From Terriglobus aquaticus (lineage in GTDB: Bacteria; Acidobacteriota; Terriglobia; Terriglobales; Acidobacteriaceae), in assembly GCF_025685415.1 (NCBI RefSeq), contig NZ_JAGSYB010000001.1:1116001-1180000 (forward strand): a stretch of DNA of 64,000 nucleotides, in the 5' to 3' direction. The notes under the pieces are model-generated. The model made no database searches and was not told the DNA's origin. It worked only from the letters and a program-made list of their open reading frames with translations. The translations under genes were made by a program, and so were the position numbers. Shown here one piece after another: positions 10,301-18,458 of this stretch (position 1 is the stretch's first letter; every line of letters starts with the position of its first letter).

Positions 10301-10528
10301 GGTAGTTGCCACCTCGATGCGGTACGCGGTCTGCCGCCAGTTCTTCGCGGTGTCGTCGCTTTGCCAGGAGAACGTAGGTTGCGACTCATCCACACCGAGC
10401 GGATTGCTTCGGGCGTCGACTCGCAGGTACATCGGCTTGGCCTGCGACGAACTCACCACGCTCCCCATCAGCAACACGGCCATTACGTTGATCAAGCCGA
10501 GGGGAAGAGAAAACCGAAAGGTGCGCAT
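7322..10528 (-). CDS. Alpha-L-rhamnosidase, GH78
   Basis: Secreted inverting glycosidase removing terminal alpha-L-rhamnose from plant glycans or rhamnosides; 1068 aa, within the GH78 size range. ATG 10528 is preceded by GGAGG and opens a signal peptide (MRTFRFSLPLG..SSSQAKP). Order: N-terminal Ig-like domain (PTFSWQSDDT), a carbohydrate-binding beta domain, the Bac_rhamnosid region (GVVRLRVRGERGRTIRLRFAE), the (alpha/alpha)6 catalytic domain with FVSIPTDCPQRDERMGWMGD, whose acidic residues match the GH78 active-site segment, and a C-terminal beta domain (WERWNGDTGDPGMNSYNHY). It is a single-gene unit facing LysR. No transporter is adjacent. Confidence 0.93.
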   Translation of the reverse strand: MRTFRFSLPLGLINVMAVLLMGSVVSSSQAKPMYLRVDARSNPLGVDESQPTFSWQSDDTAKNWRQTAYRIEVATTAAALAAGKADLWDSGQVASDESLGIGYRGKPLQPRTRYYWRVHTWDQAHVEQVSAEHAWWETGLMGSAWQARWIRYDDPVERQAIQNIRWLWLPQGDPRAVADHQQADFRLTLHLDSEPESAVLHCLSGGTFTAEVNGQTTGHKQDWSSFDRENILRALRFGAGASGDNEIVVHTTARGIHDAATNANAFAAAIFLREANKRTRTVVTDGAWQARSGSGAAWQAADVVGPLSSLQVSTGSDRRKMIAAPDRISTEVSLLRKGFSAPAGVLSARLYITALGAYRASLNGVAVGHDVLTPGFTDFHKRVLYQTYDVTDLVHSGRNAFGIQLGGGWHSSPLLWAGLRDYPGPDMVRAELVLTLRDGHRQTVVTDASWMGARDATDSSEIYGGESYDARLAQNGWNRQPFTNTAGWQPVQVGDAPQQIAITAEADLPPHVEQSLKPVAVKDVQVAGAQTSAKVFDMGQNMVGVVRLRVRGERGRTIRLRFAERLQPDGTVYTENLRNADATDEYTLRGGGWEEWTPVFTFHGFRYVQVDGLAADAGLDTIVGEVENSLPQSPSMRFSSSSTLLNGMFQLGLWGQRGNFVSIPTDCPQRDERMGWMGDAGVFWRTGSYNYDIDAFSRKFMDDVTDAQDARGVFMNISPNLLRVGPEGTGAPGWGDAGVLVPYATWQQYGDRSVIDRNWDAMERWMQFIERSNPDGLRRKDLGPNYADWLAPDPHTPSDLVATAYWALITRQMEAMARATQRTDEADRYAALYRRLRASYRSAYIGKEGGVTGNTQTAYVLSLYTGMAEPAERAAMVRRLVADIQSHGNHLTTGFLGTPFLLTVLDREGRGDVAYQLLLSDTYPSWGYMVRKGATTWWERWNGDTGDPGMNSYNHYAFGSVMAWVYSRVSGIATDEQHPGYHHLVIAPVIDAALAHARTEFDSPYGTVVTDWTRSADGSFAMTVRLPANTTATVRLPAAPEGHYLQDGSPLPGATAEIGSGQTSFVSR

Positions 10529-10679
10529 ACTGCCTCCGCTGGCTCGTTCTGGGAGCCCATGCTGACACACGCCTGGCCAGGTTCACGTACCGGCCGCTGA
10601 AGGCGATTGCAACCTCGCCATCATAGGGTCTTCCACTGTGTTTGAGACAGCGGTTTGCCGAGGCTCGCAGCGCTGGGGG

Positions 10680-11195
10680 CTACGACTGGCCGATCAGCAC
10701 CCCTGACAAAAAGACGAGAGCTCCACCAAGGATGACCTGCACGCAGGATCTCAAAAAAGGCGTCTGCATGAAGCGGAAGCGCACCCAGGAGATCGCGATC
10801 AGCTCCAGGCCGACCACCGCGTATGCCAACTCCAGCGCCACATGCAGGTTGTTCACGAGGAAGGGGAGAGTGTGGAGGAAACCGCCGAGGAACGTCATGA
10901 CACCGGTGATGACGCCGCGAATCACCGGCTTGCCGCGGCCCGTAAGCTCGCCGTTATCGGATAGGCCTTCGGAGAAGGCCATGGAGATGCCCGCACCTAC
11001 GGCGGAGGCGGCACCGATGAGAAAAGCGGTGTGTGCCTGATGCGTCGCGAAAGCCGTGGCGAAGATGGGTGCCAGCGTGGAAACGGAGCCGTCCATCAGT
11101 CCCGCCAGTCCGGGCTGCACCACGCGGAGCACAAATGCGGGCTCGTCCTGAAGCAGTTCGCGGAAACTCTCCATCGGCTGCGATTGCTGTTCCAT
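10680..11195 (-). CDS. VIT1/CCC1-like small membrane protein
   Basis: 171 aa with five predicted membrane segments, the VIT domain topology. It resembles the VIT1/CCC1 family of iron/manganese transporters, especially the membrane domain attached to rubrerythrin-like ferritins in bacterial MbfA: the segment PGLAGLMDGSVSTLAPIFA matches the conserved first helix. No ferritin-like domain precedes it here, so this is the membrane half alone. Transport of Fe2+ or Mn2+ is inferred from family only. Isolated gene, opposite the diguanylate cyclase. Confidence 0.75.
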   Translation of the reverse strand: MEQQSQPMESFRELLQDEPAFVLRVVQPGLAGLMDGSVSTLAPIFATAFATHQAHTAFLIGAASAVGAGISMAFSEGLSDNGELTGRGKPVIRGVITGVMTFLGGFLHTLPFLVNNLHVALELAYAVVGLELIAISWVRFRFMQTPFLRSCVQVILGGALVFLSGVLIGQS

Positions 11196-11329
11196 ACCTG
11201 CAAGGATGCCGCCCTGGTCTCCGGAAGAAGTACGACTGCGTCAGTCTGAGAAGCCACAGATCTCCCACCGTTTTGTGCTGTGAATTTTCCAACTTTGGCC
11301 GCCGTTCCACCTTTCGTACACTGCAGAAG

Positions 11330-12799
11330 ATGTTTGAACCGCCCCTCGATCCCGCAACCAATATGCCTGGCCAGAATGAGGAGCAGCGCCTTCGCGCGCT
11401 GTACGAACAAGAGCTTCTGGATACTGCGCCGGAGTCCGAGTTTGACGAGGCTGTAAGTGTTGCGGCCGCGATCTGCGGCGCCGCTTCCGCCGTCGTGAAC
11501 CTGCTGGATCGCGACCGGCAGTGGTTCAAAGCGCGAACGGGGATCGACTATGACCAGACGCCACGTAACGGAGCCCTGTGCAATCACCTGATTGGCACGG
11601 ACGACCTGCTAGTAATTCCGGACGCGATCGCCGACCCGCGATTCATGTCCAATCCCTTCGTTGTCGGAGAGCCGGGTATTCGCTTCTACGCCGCAATGCC
11701 GCTCAACACGCGGGAAGGATTCACACTCGGTTCGCTCTGCGTGATGGACCGAGAGCCGCGGGTGCTGAACGCTGGTCAGCAGGACGCCTTGCGGGCACTA
11801 GGCAGGCAGGTCGCCGCACAGATCGAACTTCGATCCAGCCTGCACAAACTGCGGGACAGAGTGGCCGAAAAAGACCGTGCCGAACGCGATTTGAGGGAGC
11901 GCAATCGGCTCTTCAGCGCTTTCATGGATCACAGCCCTGCCATCGGTTTCATCAAGGATGCGAGTGGCCGGTTCATCTACTACAACAAGCTCTTCTGTGA
12001 ACGCTTCGCCGTTTCTCAGACCGAGTGGATCGGCAAGAGCGTCTTCGACCTGTTTCCCCCGGAGTTCGCGACCGCATACCACGAGAACGACCTGGCCGTG
12101 CTCACATCTGGCGTGCCGAAGGTGATTGAGGAAACTTCGCCTGGGCCCGACGGTTCCATCATGTACTGGCGATCGCACAAGTTCCGGGTCGAGACGGAGG
12201 ACGGCACCTGCCTCCTCGGAGGCCTCTCGCTCGACGTCAGTTCGGAGCAGGAAGCGGTATCGCGCTTGCGCAAGCTGCATGCAGACCTGACTGCGGCAAA
12301 CGTTGAGCTCGCGGAGCTTTCCACGACCGACGCACTGACAGGGCTGAGCAATCGGCGCGCTTTGGATGAGCGCTTGTCCCGGCAGTTGCAGGCCACAACA
12401 AGCGCTGCATTCATCCTGCTCGACCTGGATCATTTCAAGGCGTTGAACGATACCTATGGTCATCCCTTCGGGGACTCTGTTCTGCAGACAACAGCGCGAC
12501 TGCTCAAGTCGGCATGCCGCGCACCGGATTGCGTCGCTCGCATGGGAGGCGAAGAATTTGCCATTCTCCTGGTCAACGCAGACGGAAATAGGGCAATGGA
12601 GATCGCAGAGCGGTTGCGGCAGACGGTAGAGCAACATCCATGGACGGAACGGCCCGTCACCGCTTCGTTCGGCGTCACTCTCTGCTCGCCATCCAAGAGC
12701 GTGACCCAGACTCTGGCGGAGGCGGACCAGGCCCTCTATCAGGCGAAAGCAGCCGGCCGAAACCGGGTGTGCTCGTTCGATTCTCCAGTCGCGTCGTGA
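11330..12799 (+). CDS. GAF-PAS-GGDEF diguanylate cyclase
   Basis: 489 aa soluble signalling enzyme predicted to make cyclic di-GMP. ATG 11330 was chosen because the reading frame upstream has no family similarity and MFEPPLDP leads straight into the family start EEQRLRALYEQELLDT. GAF domain at about 35-165, coiled link at 175-195, PAS at about 195-315 (FSAFMDHSPAIGFIKDASGR), GGDEF at about 330-485. The catalytic signature is intact as GGEEF at residue 406. RAPD sits exactly five residues before it, the position of the RxxD product-inhibition I-site. No membrane segment; the ligand of the GAF domain is unknown. Confidence 0.92.
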   Translation: MFEPPLDPATNMPGQNEEQRLRALYEQELLDTAPESEFDEAVSVAAAICGAASAVVNLLDRDRQWFKARTGIDYDQTPRNGALCNHLIGTDDLLVIPDAIADPRFMSNPFVVGEPGIRFYAAMPLNTREGFTLGSLCVMDREPRVLNAGQQDALRALGRQVAAQIELRSSLHKLRDRVAEKDRAERDLRERNRLFSAFMDHSPAIGFIKDASGRFIYYNKLFCERFAVSQTEWIGKSVFDLFPPEFATAYHENDLAVLTSGVPKVIEETSPGPDGSIMYWRSHKFRVETEDGTCLLGGLSLDVSSEQEAVSRLRKLHADLTAANVELAELSTTDALTGLSNRRALDERLSRQLQATTSAAFILLDLDHFKALNDTYGHPFGDSVLQTTARLLKSACRAPDCVARMGGEEFAILLVNADGNRAMEIAERLRQTVEQHPWTERPVTASFGVTLCSPSKSVTQTLAEADQALYQAKAAGRNRVCSFDSPVAS

Positions 12800-12909
12800 C
12801 GTTCAGGCGAGACGAAGAACTACGACGCGCGCGCAAGCGCACCAGACCTCGCGACTCGCTGTGACCGGCCTTTGCTGAATCAGCTCTCGATTTTCCATAT
12901 CATCGCGGC

Positions 12910-14139
12910 ATGCTCACAGTTGCAGCCACGGTGGTTGTACTCGCCGCCGCCTTTGGCCTGATCAGCGTCCGTTGGCTGCGTTTGCCGATCGTAGTCGGCA
13001 CCATGCTTCTCACGGTCCTGTCCTCGGTCGGCCTATTGGCCTTGAGTGGAGCAGTCCCGTCGCTCCGGCAGGCAGCGCTCCATTCCTTCGGCCAACTGAA
13101 CTATGAAGCGTTCATGCTGCATGGCTTTCTTGCTCTCCTGCTGTTCGCGGGCGCGTTCCTTCTTGACATCGAGAGCCTGTGGGAAGAACGCGTCGCGATC
13201 GTCATCCTGTCGGTCTTTGCCACGGTCATCTCGACGTTACTTGTAGGTTGCGGCATCCGGTACTGCGCTCCCTGGACGGGCTTCCATCCCTCATGGATCC
13301 AGGCGCTCCTCTTTGGCGCTGTCATCTCACCCACCGACCCCATCGCCGTGCTTGAGATGCTGCGTCGCGTCGCCGCGCCTCGATGGCTACAGGCGCAGCT
13401 TGCCGGAGAGAGCCTCTTCAACGATGGCGTTGCTGCCGTGCTCTTCATCACGTTGCTCGGTATCGCGGAGCAGGGCAGAGCGCCGTCTGTTCCTGCGGTC
13501 GTGAGCCACTTGCTCATCCAATCCGGCGGCGGACTGGCGTTGGGTTGCGTGCTGGCTTGGCCGGTGGCCCGCCTGATGCGCGCGGTAGATGCTTACCAGA
13601 TCGACATCCTTATGACCCTCTCGCTCGCTCTCGGGGGTTATGCCGTTGCGGAGCATCTACACGTTTCAGCGCCACTGGAAGCCGTTGCGGCCGGCCTTGC
13701 TTTGCGATGGGAAAGCCGGCGCAATCCGAACAACATCGCGAGGGAAGAGATCGAGCACTTCTGGAGCGCCATAGACGAGGTGCAGAACTCCGTGCTTTTC
13801 GTGTTAATGGGCCTGCAGTGCCTGGTGGTCGCCTACAGCCGCGGCTTTCTACTGCTGGGCGGTGTTTCGATCGTGGTCGTGAACGTTGCGCGCTTTGCTT
13901 CCGTCGCATGCGCGCTCTTAGCGTTGCGACTGATCCAACCACACAGGCGAAGCTCGCTTGCCGTTCTCTCTTGGGGAGGCCTGCGTGGCGGGCTATCCAT
14001 CGCTCTCGCCCTTAGCCTTCCGTTTGCTTTGGGCCGCGAATGGATCCTGGCGACCACGTTTATTGTGGTCACGTTTTCCATCGTGATCAAAGGAGGTTCG
14101 ATGGACATCTTCCTGAAACGCTTCGCTCCGCAGGACTAA
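12910..14139 (+). CDS. Na+/H+ antiporter, CPA1/NhaP family
   Basis: 409 aa polytopic inner-membrane protein with about 12 hydrophobic segments and no C-terminal regulatory domain. Family signatures are intact: ISPTDPIAVLEML (about residue 140), and GESLFNDGVAAVLF (about 165), which carries the ND pair of the CPA1 ion-binding site. SWGGLRGGLSIALALSLP near 365 is the usual arginine-containing helix. Probable sodium (or potassium)/proton exchange for pH and salt homeostasis. It lies 110 bp after the cyclase gene and may be a separate unit. Confidence 0.92.
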   Translation: MLTVAATVVVLAAAFGLISVRWLRLPIVVGTMLLTVLSSVGLLALSGAVPSLRQAALHSFGQLNYEAFMLHGFLALLLFAGAFLLDIESLWEERVAIVILSVFATVISTLLVGCGIRYCAPWTGFHPSWIQALLFGAVISPTDPIAVLEMLRRVAAPRWLQAQLAGESLFNDGVAAVLFITLLGIAEQGRAPSVPAVVSHLLIQSGGGLALGCVLAWPVARLMRAVDAYQIDILMTLSLALGGYAVAEHLHVSAPLEAVAAGLALRWESRRNPNNIAREEIEHFWSAIDEVQNSVLFVLMGLQCLVVAYSRGFLLLGGVSIVVVNVARFASVACALLALRLIQPHRRSSLAVLSWGGLRGGLSIALALSLPFALGREWILATTFIVVTFSIVIKGGSMDIFLKRFAPQD

Positions 14140-14168
14140 ACCGCTCTCAGGCTTGCGGCTCATAGGGC

Positions 14169-16046
14169 ATGCACTCCAATCGGCAGACAACAGTTCCTCA
14201 GGTCGACCCTCTATGTCCTAGTGAGCTAGATACTGCACTTTGTAGCTCTACTGCAAAGGCGAATCAGGCTTCGCTGCTTGCCGACAACGACGTCGTCAAG
14301 GCCGGTGAAACGGATCTGTCCTGCAATCCTGGCCTGCAAAATCGCGTTGCGGCCTTCTCTTGCGCAATCCTCGCGGATGGTGTTCACATCGATGCCATGA
14401 ACGAGCCAGCGGAACTCCAAGGTCGTAAAACCGGCGAGTTGCGTCGTGGGCCCTTGGCCGACAGACCTCCCGAGGCATTTGGAGCGACCGCATCCGCCGA
14501 CTTCCAACGGCTTCTAAACGAGCAGCGCGATCGCTTCGAGTTCTCGACGGCCGCGTCTGATATCGGCTACTGGTTCTGCGATCTGCCCTTTGACAAGCTG
14601 ATATGGGACAGCCGCGTGAAGCGGCACTTTTGGCTCGCACCAGATACTGAAGTCGACATCCACCTCTTCTATCGCCAGATTCATCCTGACGATCGCGAGC
14701 CGACCCGCCAGGCTATCGAGACGTCCATCAACTCTCACAACCGATACGACATTGAGTACCGAACCGTTTCGCCAGAAGGAGAGATTCGCTGGATTCGCGC
14801 GATCGGGCGTACCGCTTATGATTCGAACGGCCGAGCCATTCGGTTCGATGGCGTGACGCAGGATGTGACCGAACTGAAAGTCGCGCAGCAGGCATTGGAC
14901 GCGGAACGGCAAAGGTTGACCGCGGTCTTCCAAAACGTTCCGATCGGTCTCGTCTTCGCTGAAGCAGACGGCCGGGTCATCAGCGGCAATCCGCAGGCGG
15001 AGCGCACGTTCCGGTTTGCTCCGGAAACCTCTGAGCAGCCCAGACCACACGAAGGTTGGAACCTCTTCGATGCGGAGGGACAACGAGTTCCCGGCAGCGA
15101 ACTTCCACTATGCCGCGCCCTCGAAGACGGCGGCACGCACCGTGCTGAGTACCTGGCATGTGCCGAAGACGGTACGTTAAAGTGGGTGGAGCTTACCGGT
15201 GCACCCATCTTCGATGTAGAAGGGAACATCTCGGGCGGCATTGTCGCGAGCGTGGATATCGACGCCCGCAAGCGCGCGGAGCAGGCGCTGTTGCGCAGCG
15301 AGAAACTGGCTGCGGTGGGTCGGCTGGCGTCCACCATCGCCCACGAGATCAACAATCCGCTCGAGTCCGTCGTCAATCTGGTTTATCTCATCCAGCAGTT
15401 GGCCAAGGACCCGGTGCTCCAGGCTTACGCGCAGACCGCACAGGAGGAGCTTGCGCGCGTCTCGCACATCGTGACCCACAGTCTCCGCTTCAATCGTCAG
15501 ACCAACGCGCCCCACGCGGAACGCATCTCTCGGCTGATCGAATCCGCGGTAGCTATCTATGAACCGCGCATCACTCGTTCTGGTTCAACGCTGATGCGCG
15601 ACTACGCCGAAGACGACGTCGCATTGTGCCTGCCGTCCGAACTTCGCCAAGTCTTTTCCAACCTGATCGGCAATGCCTTCGACGCGATCAAAGGGCGCGG
15701 CATCATCCGCATCCGCACTCGCCTGGTCCATGGCCCTGCAGATGAGCGATGCGTTCGCGTGACCGTCGCTGACAGCGGCTGTGGCATGGACGAGGCCGCC
15801 AGGACCCGGCTGTTCGAAGCTTTCTTCTCCACCAAGGGCGATAACGGCACTGGGCTCGGGCTCTGGATCTCCAACGAGATCCCTTCCAGGCACTCGGCAA
15901 AGATTCGCGTTCGCAGCAGTCAACAAGCCGGTCGCACGGGAACAACCTTCTGCATCTGGCTTCCCATTCACCCGGAGGTCACCAGCTACGTTCCCGACGA
16001 GAGCATTCGCAGCGCTGCGCTCCAGCCCGTGCACAGCGCTTCCTGA
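14169..16046 (+). CDS. PAS-domain sensor histidine kinase
   Basis: 625 aa, no membrane segment, so a cytoplasmic sensor. Two PAS/PAC modules at about 115-245 and 250-375, then HisKA with the phospho-acceptor in STIAHEINNP (H392), and HATPase with the N box NLIGNAFDAI, the G1 box DSGCGMDE, and GTGLGLWIS. About the first 75 residues have no recognisable domain and no good ribosome site precedes 14169; ATG 14397 is a plausible later start. No response regulator is adjacent, so it is an orphan kinase. The last 60 residues are less conserved than usual. Confidence 0.88.
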   Translation: MHSNRQTTVPQVDPLCPSELDTALCSSTAKANQASLLADNDVVKAGETDLSCNPGLQNRVAAFSCAILADGVHIDAMNEPAELQGRKTGELRRGPLADRPPEAFGATASADFQRLLNEQRDRFEFSTAASDIGYWFCDLPFDKLIWDSRVKRHFWLAPDTEVDIHLFYRQIHPDDREPTRQAIETSINSHNRYDIEYRTVSPEGEIRWIRAIGRTAYDSNGRAIRFDGVTQDVTELKVAQQALDAERQRLTAVFQNVPIGLVFAEADGRVISGNPQAERTFRFAPETSEQPRPHEGWNLFDAEGQRVPGSELPLCRALEDGGTHRAEYLACAEDGTLKWVELTGAPIFDVEGNISGGIVASVDIDARKRAEQALLRSEKLAAVGRLASTIAHEINNPLESVVNLVYLIQQLAKDPVLQAYAQTAQEELARVSHIVTHSLRFNRQTNAPHAERISRLIESAVAIYEPRITRSGSTLMRDYAEDDVALCLPSELRQVFSNLIGNAFDAIKGRGIIRIRTRLVHGPADERCVRVTVADSGCGMDEAARTRLFEAFFSTKGDNGTGLGLWISNEIPSRHSAKIRVRSSQQAGRTGTTFCIWLPIHPEVTSYVPDESIRSAALQPVHSAS

Positions 16047-16456
16047 TGAGGCATACTCGCTCGGCTTGGACGATTCGTAGGCCGTCAAGAGACGCTTTCA
16101 CACGGTTTCGTCAAAGGGAAGCGATCGGCATGACTCACGACCGATCCGGGTCAATAAAGCGCTCTCGCTCCAAGCCGCTCGGTCGCCGTGAACAACTGCA
16201 TGGCTTGTGGACTCATGCAGAGTGGAACGGACCTGCCGTTACGGAGCGCTCGCATCCCGCGATCGCTTCATCCCTAGGTCGGGCGGATATCACGCCGCCA
16301 TATGGGCGAGACATAGCCGCAAGACTCGGATGGGCGCCACAAGTCAGCTATACAGAATATGTGTTATCGGACATAGCATGCGTGGTGCGGAGCCCGGCTC
16401 TTCCTGACCACATCCTGCTCCGGATAGCCGCCATGCGAGCGCTCAGGCATACCTAG
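16046..16456 (+). CDS. Doubtful small ORF after the histidine kinase
   Basis: 136-codon ORF whose ATG overlaps the kinase stop (TGATG at 16044-16048), an arrangement typical of coupled genes. The product is Arg-rich, has no recognisable domain or membrane segment, and looks like unselected translation of GC-rich DNA. Kept only because of the overlap; probably not a gene. Confidence 0.2.
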   Translation: MRHTRSAWTIRRPSRDAFTRFRQREAIGMTHDRSGSIKRSRSKPLGRREQLHGLWTHAEWNGPAVTERSHPAIASSLGRADITPPYGRDIAARLGWAPQVSYTEYVLSDIACVVRSPALPDHILLRIAAMRALRHT

Positions 16457-16630
16457 ATCGCACGTCGGCCGGCGCCTTGTCCTTACATTCAGTCGTCCAA
16501 TCCTTTGCGGCCCTTGCCGTAGTGTCACCGGCCCAACGGTCCGTCGCCATCTTTGCAGCACGCGCCGGCACGTACGCACGATCCGTCGACCGCGAACGCT
16601 CGCTATTACACGGCCTACACACATCCTTCG
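16457..16630. other. Intergenic region before the CRTAC1 gene
   Basis: With the doubtful ORF excluded, 16047-16630 is the longest gene-poor gap in this part of the window. I see no RNA gene, repeat or clear promoter in it; it presumably carries the promoter of the CRTAC1 gene. Confidence 0.3.
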
Positions 16631-18424
16631 ATGGATGACACAGCAATTCCGAGAGCGGTATCATGCCTGCATTCCGTGGACCCGCTCTCCCATCTGTTCC
16701 GCTACAGCCGGCTCGCCCTCACGTGGTTCGTGGCCGTCTCCGGATGCCTGACAGCGATCGCACAGGCCCCACCCGCTGCTCCCTCCAGCAAGCCGTCGTT
16801 CACGGACGTGGCTGTGCAACGAGGCGTCCACTTCAAGGGCCAGGCGTATCACACCAGCACGAAGTACCTGATGGAGACCATGGGCTCCGGGGTCGCCGTC
16901 TTCGATTACGACAACGATGGCCTGCTCGACATCTTCTTCGTTAATGGCGCCCCGATCCCCAACCCCGCGCCCAAGGGTACGGTGCCGCAAAAGGCGTCTC
17001 CTGCCGACTGGAACCGGCTCTTTCACCAGCGCAAGGATGGGACCTTTGAGGATGTCACCGAACGCGCCGGCTTAAAAGGTGTGGGCTACGGCATGGGGGT
17101 TGCCGTAGGCGATTACGATAACGACGGTTTTGAGGACCTGTTTGTCACGTCCTACGGCGGCAATCACCTGTATCACAACAATGGCAACGGCACCTTTACG
17201 GACGTAACGGTTCACTCCGGCACAGGTGGTCCCACCACGCCTGGACAGACCTGGTCGACCTCTGCGATGTGGGTCGATCTGGACAACGACGGACGTCTGG
17301 ACCTCCTGGTGCTTCGCTACGTCACTTGGGACTTCGAAGACGTGTGGTGCGGCGAACACCGCGAGGGCTACCGCTCCTACTGCCACCCGGACATCTTCCC
17401 GGTGATTCGTCCCCTTGCCTACCACAACAATGGAGATGGAACCTTCAAAGAAGTAGGCGGCGATATCGGGTTGAAGCCGGGAAAGGGCCTGGGACTGGCG
17501 CTGGCGGACTTCGATGGAGACGGCAAGGTGGACTTTGCCGTTGCAAACGACTCCATGCTGGAGTTCCTCTACCGCAACAAGGGGGACGGCACCTTCGAAG
17601 AGACCGGCCTCAACGCGGAGATCGCCGTTGACAGCGACGGCAAGACCTACGCTGGCATGGGCATCGATTTCCAGGACTATGACAACGACGGTCTGCCGGA
17701 TCTCGTCATCACCAATCTCGCCAACCAGAAGTATGCGCTGTACCGCAACAACGGCGACGGCTCGTTCACCTACGACACCTACGTTTCCGGCCTGGCGCGC
17801 ATGACCCTGCTGCACTCCGGCTGGGGCATCCACTTTTTCGATTACGACAACGATGGCTTGAAGGACCTGCTGATCACGCAGGGGCACGACCTCGATACGG
17901 TCCAACTGAACTTCCCACAGCTTCACTACAAAGAGCCGATGCTCCTGGCGCGCAACGAAGGATCCGGCAAGTTCGTCGACGTCTCGCGGGAAGCAGGACC
18001 AGCTTTCCAGGAACCCTGGGTCGGACGCGGTATGGCCATCGGCGATCTCGACAACGATGGCCGTCTCGACGCCGTTGTCTCTACGAACGACGGACCTGCC
18101 CACATCCTGCATAACGAGACGGCATCAACGAATCACTGGATCACGCTGCTGCTGGTCGGGCACCGCTCCAACCGGGATGCGATCGGAGCGCAGGTAAAGG
18201 TGACAACCGCCAAGGCGTCGCAGTTCTTTACGGTATCGACCGCCGGCTCGTACCTTTCGGCCAGTGACAAGCGGCTTCATTTCGGGCTTGGCTCAGAGCA
18301 GACGATTCAGCGCATCCATATCCGCTGGCCAAGCGGAATCGAACAGGATCTGACAAACGTCGCTACAGACCGGCAGCTCACCATCGACGAGCCCACCAGC
18401 ACGAAATCCCCTGCGAAACCCTAG
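16631..18424 (+). CDS. CRTAC1-family FG-GAP/ASPIC-UnbV secreted protein
   Basis: 597 aa exported protein with an N-terminal signal (hydrophobic LALTWFVAVSGCLTAIAQA at about 28-46). The body is a predicted seven-bladed beta-propeller: seven Ca-binding loops of the form D-x-D-x-D-G are visible (DYDNDGLLD, DYDNDGFED, DLDNDGRLD, DFDGDGKVD, DYDNDGLPD, DYDNDGLKD, DLDNDGRLD). The C-terminal 80 residues are an ASPIC/UnbV domain (NRDAIGAQVKV, HFGLGSEQTIQRIHIRWPSG). Function is unproven in bacteria; Ca-dependent extracellular or periplasmic binding is the family expectation. It converges on the cytochrome/TPR/CRTAC1 cluster on the other strand. Start ATG 16631 is the first that leaves a plausible signal; MQHAP at 16553 is an alternative. 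Confidence 0.88.
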   Translation: MDDTAIPRAVSCLHSVDPLSHLFRYSRLALTWFVAVSGCLTAIAQAPPAAPSSKPSFTDVAVQRGVHFKGQAYHTSTKYLMETMGSGVAVFDYDNDGLLDIFFVNGAPIPNPAPKGTVPQKASPADWNRLFHQRKDGTFEDVTERAGLKGVGYGMGVAVGDYDNDGFEDLFVTSYGGNHLYHNNGNGTFTDVTVHSGTGGPTTPGQTWSTSAMWVDLDNDGRLDLLVLRYVTWDFEDVWCGEHREGYRSYCHPDIFPVIRPLAYHNNGDGTFKEVGGDIGLKPGKGLGLALADFDGDGKVDFAVANDSMLEFLYRNKGDGTFEETGLNAEIAVDSDGKTYAGMGIDFQDYDNDGLPDLVITNLANQKYALYRNNGDGSFTYDTYVSGLARMTLLHSGWGIHFFDYDNDGLKDLLITQGHDLDTVQLNFPQLHYKEPMLLARNEGSGKFVDVSREAGPAFQEPWVGRGMAIGDLDNDGRLDAVVSTNDGPAHILHNETASTNHWITLLLVGHRSNRDAIGAQVKVTTAKASQFFTVSTAGSYLSASDKRLHFGLGSEQTIQRIHIRWPSGIEQDLTNVATDRQLTIDEPTSTKSPAKP

Positions 18425-18458
18425 CGGCCGCTTCCTTTCCCAAAGATAGTCGACCTGT

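Noticed and set aside
8939-10600. 553-codon plus-strand open frame opposite the rhamnosidase
   Set aside because: It is antisense to a gene with clear GH78 motifs; its product is Arg-rich and has no domain. GC-rich DNA leaves long antisense frames open.
17072-18112. 346-codon minus-strand frame within the first CRTAC1 gene
   Set aside because: Its repeated Val/Glu pattern is the reverse reading of the D-x-D-x-D-G repeats, not a separate repeat protein.
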